Below the pieces are notes generated by a model. It was not told where the DNA came from. It ran no database searches and worked only from the letters and a program-made list of their open reading frames with translations. Below, one piece after another: positions 18,934 through 26,274 of a stretch of 64,000 bases of DNA. Every line of letters starts with the position of its first letter. The first letter of the stretch is position 1. The stretch is from Niabella soli DSM 19437 (GTDB taxonomy: Bacteria; Bacteroidota; Bacteroidia; Chitinophagales; Chitinophagaceae): assembly GCF_000243115.2 (NCBI RefSeq), contig NZ_CP007035.1, positions 3,472,001 to 3,536,000 of the forward strand. The letters are read 5' to 3'. The position numbers were made by a program, and so were the translations under genes.

Positions 18934-20796
18934 TCAATCCACTTTTATTGCTTCACTGCGTTTGCTCACCCCGTTCTCATTGATGGCTTCAATGCTGTAG
19001 TAATAGGGCTTTTGCGCGTCCATAGCCTTCATCCAGTATTCATTATTAGCATGCACCATGATGCAGTTGTACTGCTTGTGTGGCGCAATTCCATAATAAA
19101 TATTATACGCATACGCATCATCCGCTGGCCGCCATTTGATGTAAGCACTTCGCTTATCTTTTGGAGTACGCAATACAATAAAATCTCTTACCTCCTTTGG
19201 CGGGGCGCCATTGCCCTTTCCAAATATACGCAACCCGCTGATGGCAAATTTGCCGGTGGGCATATGTATATTTTCCAGTTTTATAAACCGTGCGGCCACC
19301 GGCTTTTTTAATTCCACATAATCATGCGGTATATCCGTTTTATTATTGCTTTTGTCAACCAGTGTCTGCCATTTTTTTCCATCCAATGAATAATAAAGAA
19401 TGTACTGGTGGTACTGATCTGTAAATTTTCCCAGCCGGTCGGGGGCAACGTCCTGGTCGGCATAATTGATCTGAATGGCGTTTACTGTTGCAACCGCGCC
19501 AAGATCCGATGTTATCCATTCGCCTTTATTACCCGTTTGCGCGCTCCAATAGGTTTTGATCAGTTCATCCACCGCATTATTGGGCACATAATCGCCCAAT
19601 GTTGATGATACCTGAACCGGCTTATTATAATTCAGTAACATCCATCCTGTAAAAAGAGTGCGTGGGGTATCGCCGGCTTCACCATCCAAAGATGAAGGAA
19701 GGTAAGTGGGATAATCGCCGAATGCCGTATTGCAGTACATCAGACCGTCTTTATCAAACCCGGCAGGCCAGATGCCGATACGCCGCTCAAACGTATTTTT
19801 TACAGAAATGATGCCGGTGGAAACATGCCAGTAATTGTTGAAATTGTCACGGAAGGTGGCCCCGTGCCCCGCGCCCCTGATGAAGCCGCCGACCTTCATA
19901 CTTAAAGGATCCGATTGGGGAGTGAAAGGTCCCAATGGCGAATCACCCACTAGCACGCCATCCGCATACCCGCTGAACTCGGTGCCCGGTGCACCATATT
20001 GCAGGTAGTATTTTCCATTGTGTTTGGTCATCCAGGCGCCTTCGATAAACGGATCAAGGAATGTATTATCCATATGCTCTCCAAAGCGCTGCCAGCCATA
20101 GCGCCAGCTTTCGAGGAAGTACATTTCTTTTCGTGTGCCGAAAGGCTTCATAGTTTTCCGGTTCAGCTCTACGCCGTATAGAGGATATACATTGCTGCTT
20201 CCGTTGTACATATAAAACTTACCGTCATCATCGGTGAAAAAAGCAGGGTCCCATCCGCCGATCTCAAATGAATCTACCAGGGGTTTCCATTCATTTGCTT
20301 TGGGATTAGTGCTCATCCAGATGGTAAAGTTTCTGGTATAAGTGGATCCGAATACCAGCATAGTGTCGCCAATGATTCCCACTGCCGGCGCACAAAGCTC
20401 ATCATAGGTATTGGTGTTCCAGGGGCGCAGGAATTTTTTTGGGATGAATTTCCAGTTCAACAAATCGCTGCTCCACCAGTAGCCCCACTGGTTGGTGCTG
20501 AATAAATAATAGTCGCCTTTATAATTAACGATTACTGGATCTGCTGTGGCGCGGTGCCGGCCCCATTGACTGAAATTGGGTATAGGCGTGTAACCATAAT
20601 CGATATTGATAGGGTTACAATAAGTGGTCCTCACCCCCGGCTCCTCTCCCTGGGGGGAGGGGTGTTGAGCGGATACACTCAAAGAAAAAAATAAGAAGCT
20701 TACTAGTAGCACAGCCGTTGAAGGTATTGCGACCCAACGAAGCCGAAGAGCTACCCTGCAGCCGGGCAACAAAAAAATAAAAATACGCCTGGTCAT
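18934..20796 (-). CDS. GH43-like glycosidase with F5/8-type (discoidin) and fibronectin III-like modules
   Basis: 620 residues. The start at 20796 lies 2 bases after the GMC gene stop. The five-bladed propeller of GH43-type enzymes covers about 75-380: RATADPVIV (catalytic-base Asp region), GGWDPAFFTDDDG (pKa-modulating Asp) and FIEGAWMTKHNGKYYL (acid Glu). A discoidin-like module follows (about 390-525, WITSDLGAVATVNAIQI), then a fibronectin III-like end (AYIKWRPADDAYAYNIYYG). The N-terminus is odd: the signal region is followed by HPSPQGEEPGVR, encoded by a GC-rich palindrome that looks like a repeat inserted in frame. The family includes arabinofuranosidases, xylosidases and galactosidases; specificity cannot be given. 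Confidence 0.88.
   Translation of the reverse strand: MTRRIFIFLLPGCRVALRLRWVAIPSTAVLLVSFLFFSLSVSAQHPSPQGEEPGVRTTYCNPINIDYGYTPIPNFSQWGRHRATADPVIVNYKGDYYLFSTNQWGYWWSSDLLNWKFIPKKFLRPWNTNTYDELCAPAVGIIGDTMLVFGSTYTRNFTIWMSTNPKANEWKPLVDSFEIGGWDPAFFTDDDGKFYMYNGSSNVYPLYGVELNRKTMKPFGTRKEMYFLESWRYGWQRFGEHMDNTFLDPFIEGAWMTKHNGKYYLQYGAPGTEFSGYADGVLVGDSPLGPFTPQSDPLSMKVGGFIRGAGHGATFRDNFNNYWHVSTGIISVKNTFERRIGIWPAGFDKDGLMYCNTAFGDYPTYLPSSLDGEAGDTPRTLFTGWMLLNYNKPVQVSSTLGDYVPNNAVDELIKTYWSAQTGNKGEWITSDLGAVATVNAIQINYADQDVAPDRLGKFTDQYHQYILYYSLDGKKWQTLVDKSNNKTDIPHDYVELKKPVAARFIKLENIHMPTGKFAISGLRIFGKGNGAPPKEVRDFIVLRTPKDKRSAYIKWRPADDAYAYNIYYGIAPHKQYNCIMVHANNEYWMKAMDAQKPYYYSIEAINENGVSKRSEAIKVD
20625..20665. repeat. GC-rich palindromic repeat inside the GH43-like gene
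   Basis: CCTCTCCC (20643-20650) faces GGGGGAGG (20653-20660), giving a hairpin with one wobble in a stretch otherwise unlike the surrounding AT-richer code. On the coding strand it gives the residues SPQGEEPGVR between the signal peptide and the propeller. Palindromes of this sort (CTCTCCC...GGGGAG) are dispersed between genes in many Bacteroidota genomes. Confidence 0.55.
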
Positions 20797-20798
20797 TT

Positions 20799-22514
20799 TT
20801 ATAAAGTTCCTTTTTTTAGTTCATTTACCACATGATCCACGGCGCGCGCGGTGAGCGCCATATATAAAATAGACGGGCTCTGATTGCCGGTGCTTGTCAT
20901 GCAGGCCCCGTCGGTTACCAAAACATTTTTACATTGATGCAGTTGGTTCCATTCATTCAGTAAGGAAGTTTTAGGATCACGGCCCATGCGAATGCCCCCC
21001 ATTTCATGAATATCCAGTCCCGGCGGTTGTTTGCTGTCGTTGGTCTGTATATTGATAGCGCCTGCGGCTTCAAACATTTGTTTTCCCTGTTCTAAAAAAT
21101 CGGCTACCATTTTATCATCATTATCATCATACCCCACAGAGGTAATCAGCAAGGGCATGCCATAGGCGTCTTTTTCTTTATTGCTTAACCGGACATGATT
21201 GCTTTCTTTGGGAATGGTTTCGCCCTGCATATACATATACATGCCCCACCCACCTGGCTCTTCCAGACTTTGTTTATAGGCTGCGCCGATCCCTTCTGAT
21301 TCTTCGTAATATTTTGTTTTGCGATAGCCGCCACTGAAAATAACATAGCCACCTTTAAAATCGGTTTCGAGCTTTTTTAAATTCCGGTAGTTGGGGATCA
21401 CGCATTCCGTAATGCGGCGTACTTTATAATATTGATCTTCCATGCCCGGGAATTCAGCATTCATACTGCCCCTGTAATTATGAAAGCAAATGTATTTACC
21501 CATCAGGCCATTGTCGTTACCCAAACCATTGGGGAAACGTTTGGAGGTTGAATTAAGCAGGATCAGGTTGCTGTTCAACGCCGATGCATTTACAAAAATG
21601 ATCTTTGCATAAAACTCCATTGCTTCCTTTGTTTGCGCATCGATAACCCTTACCCCGATGGCTTTTTGCTGTTGCTCATCGTAGATAACAGAATGCACTA
21701 CGGAGAAGGGCCGGATCGTAAGATTCCCTGTTCTTTTTGCCCAGGGAAGCGTGGAGCTTACGGAGCTGAAATAGCCGCCAAACGGGCATCCGCGCATACA
21801 GCGATCCCGGTTCTGGCATTGGGTACGGCCTTGCTGCCGGTAAATATCTTTTTCTTCGGTAATATGCGCCCACCGGCCGGGGATGTAGTAACGCTGGTAT
21901 TTTTCCCAGATGGTTTTCTTAAAATGTTTTTCAACCGCATTAAATTCCATTGGTGGTAAAAATTCACCGTCCGGCATGGATTCAATATTTTCAACAGAAC
22001 CGCAAACACCGATAAAATTTTCGGCATGGCTATACCAGGGGGCAATGTCATTATAACGGATGGGCCAGTCCACTGCATAACCATAACGTTGCGGCGCCGA
22101 AAAATCCCAATCGCTCCAGCGCTGGCAGCTCCTGCCCCAGGTGAGCGATTTTCCGCCTACCTGGTAGCCCCGTATCCAGTCGAACGGTTTTTCCTGGATA
22201 TAAGGATGGTCTTTATCCTGGATAAAAAAATGTTTGGTCGCTTCATCGTACCCGGCTGCTTTTGAAATCAGCGGGTTTTGCCTTTTTTGCGCTTCCGTTA
22301 TTTGTCCGCGGTGGGGTAACTCCCACCGGTTCAGGTTCATGGTAGGATAATCTTTTAAATGCTCCACATTCCGGCCCCGTTCCAGTACTATAGTTTTCAA
22401 CCCTTTTTCGCAAAGCTCTTTTGCGGCCCAGCCGCCACTGATGCCGCTGCCAATTACAATGGCATCAAAAGTGTTGCTGTTATTATTATTTTTTATACCT
22501 GTTGAATCGGACAT
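20799..22514 (-). CDS. GMC family FAD-dependent oxidoreductase
   Basis: The ATG at 22514 gives 571 residues beginning just before the FAD-binding Rossmann motif VIGSGISGGWAAKEL; a TTG at 22568 would overlap NagB by 4 bases and is the alternative. Further marks are the cysteine-rich CQNRDRCMRGCPFGG segment found in gluconate and glucoside dehydrogenase-type GMC proteins, and the C-terminal substrate/FAD region HEMGGIRMGRDP with TDGACMTSTGNQSP. No signal peptide is present; related enzymes reach the periplasm with a Tat-bearing small subunit, which is not seen here. The probable role is oxidation of a sugar hydroxyl (for example C3), passing electrons to a cytochrome or quinone. Confidence 0.9.
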   Translation of the reverse strand: MSDSTGIKNNNNSNTFDAIVIGSGISGGWAAKELCEKGLKTIVLERGRNVEHLKDYPTMNLNRWELPHRGQITEAQKRQNPLISKAAGYDEATKHFFIQDKDHPYIQEKPFDWIRGYQVGGKSLTWGRSCQRWSDWDFSAPQRYGYAVDWPIRYNDIAPWYSHAENFIGVCGSVENIESMPDGEFLPPMEFNAVEKHFKKTIWEKYQRYYIPGRWAHITEEKDIYRQQGRTQCQNRDRCMRGCPFGGYFSSVSSTLPWAKRTGNLTIRPFSVVHSVIYDEQQQKAIGVRVIDAQTKEAMEFYAKIIFVNASALNSNLILLNSTSKRFPNGLGNDNGLMGKYICFHNYRGSMNAEFPGMEDQYYKVRRITECVIPNYRNLKKLETDFKGGYVIFSGGYRKTKYYEESEGIGAAYKQSLEEPGGWGMYMYMQGETIPKESNHVRLSNKEKDAYGMPLLITSVGYDDNDDKMVADFLEQGKQMFEAAGAINIQTNDSKQPPGLDIHEMGGIRMGRDPKTSLLNEWNQLHQCKNVLVTDGACMTSTGNQSPSILYMALTARAVDHVVNELKKGTL

Positions 22515-22564
22515 TATACTTCGATTTAAAAGTGAAATTATTTTATCCCTTAACCCGCAATTAT

Positions 22565-23305
22565 TCAAACGGCAGCAGCACCGGTTATATCCGCAGCCGC
22601 CAATGCGTCAATCATTATATAAGCATTGGGGTGCTGCTGCAATATTGTTGCTGGAAAGTTTTCAGATAGTACTCCCTCAATTGCTTGTTTTATAACCGGA
22701 GCTTTGTGACTTCCATTGGCAACCAGCACTACCTTTTTTGCTTCCATCAGATCAGTGAGGCCCAACGTGATCCCTTTATTTAATGAAACAGGACCGGTAA
22801 AATATTTTTGCCCCACGGCTGTTGTTGTTGCATCCAGGCTGATCACATGGGCATGCAGTTCAACGTTTACACCCGGTTCATTGAACCCGATATGGCCGTT
22901 CATTCCGATCCCCACCACCATCAGGTCGATGCCGCCCCGGCTGGTGATCTCGTTTTCCATTTTCGCGCATTCTTCCTCGAGGTCTTCCGCCAGTGCATCA
23001 AAGAAATGATACTGGCCAGGCTGTAAGCCCAGCGGGGCAATAAGGCGCTGCTGAAAATCATTCCGGCAACTACCGCTGACTTCAGGGGCGAGGCCTACCC
23101 ATTCGTCTAATCCCACTAAAAAAATACGGCTGCTATCTATTTGTTTTTTCTTTACCTGGTAACAGAATGCGGCGCAGGCTTTTTTGGGAGAATCGCCGGA
23201 GGCCATACAAATAACCGCATCCGGCTTTTGTATGATAGTAGCGATCATCATTGCCGCAATAGCTTCTGCCGCCGCGTGGTCGTCTTTAAATATTTTTACT
23301 TCCAT
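22565..23305 (-). CDS. nagB: Glucosamine-6-phosphate deaminase/6-phosphogluconolactonase family protein (NagB-like)
   Basis: 246 residues, cytosolic, full length for NagB. Diagnostic segments are CMASGDSPKKAC (phosphate loop), LVGLDEWVG (catalytic Asp region) and VVGIGMNGHIGFNEPG, which is characteristic of NagB rather than of 6-phosphogluconolactonase. NagB converts glucosamine-6-phosphate to fructose-6-phosphate and ammonia. It is sandwiched with 2-base spacing after the Gfo/Idh gene and before the GMC gene, which is unusual for amino-sugar catabolism, since no chitinase, N-acetylglucosaminidase or NagA is nearby. A related deaminase or isomerase role on a modified sugar is possible. Confidence 0.88.
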   Translation of the reverse strand: MEVKIFKDDHAAAEAIAAMMIATIIQKPDAVICMASGDSPKKACAAFCYQVKKKQIDSSRIFLVGLDEWVGLAPEVSGSCRNDFQQRLIAPLGLQPGQYHFFDALAEDLEEECAKMENEITSRGGIDLMVVGIGMNGHIGFNEPGVNVELHAHVISLDATTTAVGQKYFTGPVSLNKGITLGLTDLMEAKKVVLVANGSHKAPVIKQAIEGVLSENFPATILQQHPNAYIMIDALAAADITGAAAV

Positions 23306-23307
23306 TT

Positions 23308-24489
23308 TTATCTTTTTTCTATGGACCCGGTCTGCTTATGTTTCACAATTATCTTCCGTTCACCGGAAGGGAGCAGCTCTTCCTTTATAAGGTAGTAATT
23401 TTCATCGTAACTTGGAAAATCGCGTTGTTGTGAAGTGTTGTTCGCTCCCCTCCAATCTTCGATTCTTACCGGCTCCCATTGTTTTGATCTTGCGGAAGCG
23501 TAAGCTGCATCCAGGATGGCGTTAACAATATACCCGTCATAAAATGTTTCTGAGGGTTGTTTTCCTTTCTCAATGGCTTCAAACATATCGGTAAACATAT
23601 GGCTATAGCCCAGTTCATGTACTTCATCGCCTACGGGGAACAACCAGCCGGTATTACTTTCTGCTTTTTCGGCCACATAATCATTTCCTTTGCCGGTAGT
23701 GAACAGCTCAAAGCCCGTGCGTAAAAAGTTGTTCAGCCAAATGGTACCCTCGGTGCCCATTACTTCATCGCGCAGATCCATGCCGCCGCGGAAACTCCAG
23801 CTTACCTCAAACTGGCCGATAGCGCCGTTGGCATATTTAACCAGCCCGATGGCATTATCTTCCGCATCAATAGGGTGTACCCGGGTGTCAGCCCAGCACA
23901 TAACCTCTATGGGCAGCATATCCTTACCAATAAAGTTGCGGCTGATCTCCACGCAATGGCAGCCCAGGTCGATCATACAGCCGCCGCCGGCTTTTTCTTT
24001 GCTCCAGAACCAGTCGCTATGCGGACCGGGATGGGTTTCCCGGCTTTTTGCCCAGATCACTTCGCCAATAGCCCCATTCTTTACGCTGCTCAGCGATTTA
24101 AGAAACTTGGGCGTATAGCAGAGGTCTTCCAGGTAGCCGCCAACGATGCCGGCTTTTTCGACCGCCTGTAGCATTTGCAGCGCCTCGGCAGCATTGCGCC
24201 CCAGCGGTTTGGTACATAACACATGTTTGCCGGCTTTGGCACAGGCCAGCACGGCCTGCAGGTGCAGGTGGTTCGGCAGTGCAACTACTACTGCATCCAC
24301 GTCCTTATGCGCCACGGCTTCTTCCAGGTTAGTGCTGTAATGGGGCACATCATATTGCTGAGCAAAGGCTTTTACTTTTTCGGGATCACGGGCGTAGATC
24401 ATGGTAACAACATCTTTTCTTCTTTGTGCCACTAATGATTCCGCATAAAAACGGGCAATGAATCCTGATCCGAGAATGGCTAACTGCAT
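23308..24489 (-). CDS. Gfo/Idh/MocA family NAD(P)-dependent oxidoreductase
   Basis: 393 residues without a signal peptide. The N-terminal Rossmann fold starts at once with LAILGSGFIARFYAESL, continues with VDAVVVALPNHLH and the catalytic CTKPLGRNAAEA (Lys of the EKP-type motif), and the C-terminal domain contains GGCMIDLGCHCVEISRNF with the conserved His. Members oxidise or reduce sugars and cyclitols, and in keto-glycoside pathways they reduce 3-keto-sugars. It begins an apparent tight sub-operon (Gfo/Idh, NagB, GMC, GH43) with 2-base gaps, which suggests a shared sugar-oxidation or sugar-modification task. Confidence 0.92.
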   Translation of the reverse strand: MQLAILGSGFIARFYAESLVAQRRKDVVTMIYARDPEKVKAFAQQYDVPHYSTNLEEAVAHKDVDAVVVALPNHLHLQAVLACAKAGKHVLCTKPLGRNAAEALQMLQAVEKAGIVGGYLEDLCYTPKFLKSLSSVKNGAIGEVIWAKSRETHPGPHSDWFWSKEKAGGGCMIDLGCHCVEISRNFIGKDMLPIEVMCWADTRVHPIDAEDNAIGLVKYANGAIGQFEVSWSFRGGMDLRDEVMGTEGTIWLNNFLRTGFELFTTGKGNDYVAEKAESNTGWLFPVGDEVHELGYSHMFTDMFEAIEKGKQPSETFYDGYIVNAILDAAYASARSKQWEPVRIEDWRGANNTSQQRDFPSYDENYYLIKEELLPSGERKIIVKHKQTGSIEKR

Positions 24490-24515
24490 TGTTTATTTTT
24501 TAAGATGATTAATAG

Positions 24516-24601
24516 TAAGGTCAATTTGGCCGGTAAGGCGGTGAGACGGTAAACTTTTATGCGATTGTAAACAAAATCTTTCCGTTTTTCCGCATTCCCG
24601 G
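24516..24601. repeat. Imperfect repeat, copy A
   Basis: Aligns by eye with 29242-29332: both contain TGGCCGG, GACGGTAAA and a run of the form AACAA.ATCTTYCCGTWTTTCCGYATTCCCGG. This copy lies in the 211-base gap between the Gfo/Idh start and the GH144 stop. The origin is unknown. Confidence 0.5.
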
Positions 24602-24700
24602 ACAGTGTCGCAGATCCCGATATAGGACACAGAACTATTCCTGCCGGGTCTGCAATAGTCTGCGGGAGCTGTAATCATAAAATATAATTTTGAATATGCT

Positions 24701-26050
24701 TTATTGTTTTGAAACAAACCCTAATTTTTTTAATCCCTGTTGTACTTCGGGGCAACTCATAAATAATTTCCATAACAGGCCCGACCGGTAATTTTCAATC
24801 ATTACCACTTCCGGCCCCTGGTCGATGGCCAGGTACTTTTGCGGATACCAGTAGTCCGTTTCACTAAAGGCATCGTAAAAGCCATACCTGCCCCAAAGTT
24901 TAGGATTCATTTTTTCATACCAGTATCTTATGGCGGCCATGGATTGCTGAGGGGTATAAGGCAATGATGAGATGGCTGCTGTAGGTGCGATCACTCCCAG
25001 ATCATTATCTTTATCCGGTGCATGTGCCGCATATCCTTTTACGGAATAGCTTGCCGTAAGGCCCCAGCTATTGGCGCCATACCCTTTGAACTGCTTCGGG
25101 TTGGTAACGCACCATTGATAATTAATTGTTGCCTGGGTTACATTTTCTTTCCAGTAATCGGCGTATTGATCTTTCAATCCCTTCGGGTTTAGCCCCAAAT
25201 AGGAATAATGCGCCCAGAACAAAGGACCGCCATGCGGCGGGTTACCCTGCATATGCAAATGCAAGGTATCATTCTGGTAATAACTGATCTTATTGATCGC
25301 CCCGTTTTCTGCCCAGCCTTCGTGATAAACAATAGCCGGAATGGAATGGGTGGGAGAAGATGCGGCCAGCACATACATGACCAGGCATTCATTATAGCCG
25401 TGCACTGCAAAGTTTTTTTTCCACCCATAGTTGGGGCTCCAGTGCCAATAGAGCACATTCTGCCCGTCTTTGCGGTACCAGTTAAAATCCACCTGTTTCC
25501 ATAATTGATCAATGCGTGTAGCCAGCTTCTTTTCTGCAATATTTCCGTGTTGGAAATATTGTCGCACGCACAACAGGCCCTGTATCAGGAAACTGGTTTC
25601 TACGAGGTCGCCCCCATCATCTTCTTTTCCAAAAGGTTTTACGCGGCCGGTTTGCCCGTTGAGCCAATGCGGCCAGGCGCCATAAAAACGGTCGGCTTTT
25701 TCCAAAAAAGAAACGATCTTCGTAAGCCGCTGCAGGCCCTGGGCCCGTGTAATAAATTTGCGCTCTATACCGGCAAGGATAGCCATAATGCCAAAGCCGC
25801 TGCCGCCGGTGGTTACAATATGCTTGTCGTTTTCCGGATAAATATTATTTATGTTTATCCGCTCGCAGGCCATCCCACTGTTCGGCTCGGCGCCCGTCCA
25901 AAAGTATTGGAAGGTTTGCTTTTGAACGCGGTTCAGCAGGGCGGCATCCGAAAGGGGTGCGACACGCGGGCGCTCCTTTGTGATGCTTTCTTGTGCGGAG
26001 CCAGCCATAGACACCAGTAGCATTATAGCCAGGAAAAGGTTTTTCAGCAT
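24701..26050 (-). CDS. GH144-like endo-beta-1,2-glucanase (glycoamylase-like domain)
   Basis: 449 residues with a signal peptide (ends GSAQ), so periplasmic or surface exposed. The whole body is the glycoamylase-like (PF10091-type) alpha/alpha-barrel: QKQTFQYFWTGAEP, TTGGSGFGIMAILAG, GAWPHWLNGQTG, DDGGDLVETSFLIQGLL, HWSPNYGWKKNFAVHGYNECL, NSWGLTASYSVKGYAAH, LGVIAPTAAISSLPYTP and IDQGPEVVMIENYRSGLLWKLFM. This family includes the endo-beta-1,2-glucanases of GH144 described from Chitinophaga. The neighbouring gene 26275-27954 is a paralogue, so tandem duplication is likely. Two TTGTACAA palindromes stand just upstream of the start. Activity on beta-1,2-glucan is inferred from the family. Confidence 0.88.
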   Translation of the reverse strand: MLKNLFLAIMLLVSMAGSAQESITKERPRVAPLSDAALLNRVQKQTFQYFWTGAEPNSGMACERININNIYPENDKHIVTTGGSGFGIMAILAGIERKFITRAQGLQRLTKIVSFLEKADRFYGAWPHWLNGQTGRVKPFGKEDDGGDLVETSFLIQGLLCVRQYFQHGNIAEKKLATRIDQLWKQVDFNWYRKDGQNVLYWHWSPNYGWKKNFAVHGYNECLVMYVLAASSPTHSIPAIVYHEGWAENGAINKISYYQNDTLHLHMQGNPPHGGPLFWAHYSYLGLNPKGLKDQYADYWKENVTQATINYQWCVTNPKQFKGYGANSWGLTASYSVKGYAAHAPDKDNDLGVIAPTAAISSLPYTPQQSMAAIRYWYEKMNPKLWGRYGFYDAFSETDYWYPQKYLAIDQGPEVVMIENYRSGLLWKLFMSCPEVQQGLKKLGFVSKQ

Positions 26051-26067
26051 AAATAAATTTACTTTTT

Positions 26068-26087
26068 TTGTACAAATTTTTGTACAA
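26068..26087. promoter_or_regulatory. Paired TTGTACAA palindromes upstream of GH144 gene
   Basis: Two identical 8-base palindromes, TTGTACAA at 26068-26075 and 26080-26087, are centred 12 bases apart and lie 18-37 bases upstream of the GH144 ATG at 26050. The spacing of about one helical turn suits a regulator binding on one DNA face. It suggests separate control of this part of the PUL. No binding protein can be named. Confidence 0.45.
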
Positions 26088-26170
26088 TGTTAATCGTTAA
26101 TATTTCTGAGTTTACGAAAAAGCTATGATCTTGCAGATCGCTGCACCCCAACTGCCACCGGATTTATCTA

Positions 26171-26220
26171 CGCCTCGACGCAAGCGGGGATCTGCTTCAG
26201 ATAGCTATCGGGATGCGGGC
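26171..26220. repeat. Short intergenic repeat-like segment with GATAGCTATC
   Basis: The 224-base spacer between the two GH144 genes contains the perfect 10-base palindrome GATAGCTATC (26200-26209) within ATAGCTATCGGGATGCGGG, a form I associate with dispersed repeats of Bacteroidota genomes. The rest of the spacer shows no coding potential. Confidence 0.35.
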
Positions 26221-26274
26221 AAAAAAATATTCTTCAATGCCGGCTTCACTACAGGAATAGATTTTTCAAAGAGC

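Noticed and set aside
22515-22568. N-terminal extension of the GMC oxidoreductase from a TTG codon
   Set aside because: The Rossmann motif begins shortly after the ATG at 22514, and the added residues look non-conserved; the TTG start would overlap NagB by 4 bases and cannot be fully excluded.
24493-24717. 74-codon open frame on the minus strand upstream of the Gfo/Idh gene
   Set aside because: It overlaps the end of the GH144 gene and consists largely of the imperfect repeat at 24516-24601; it has no recognisable domain or signal.
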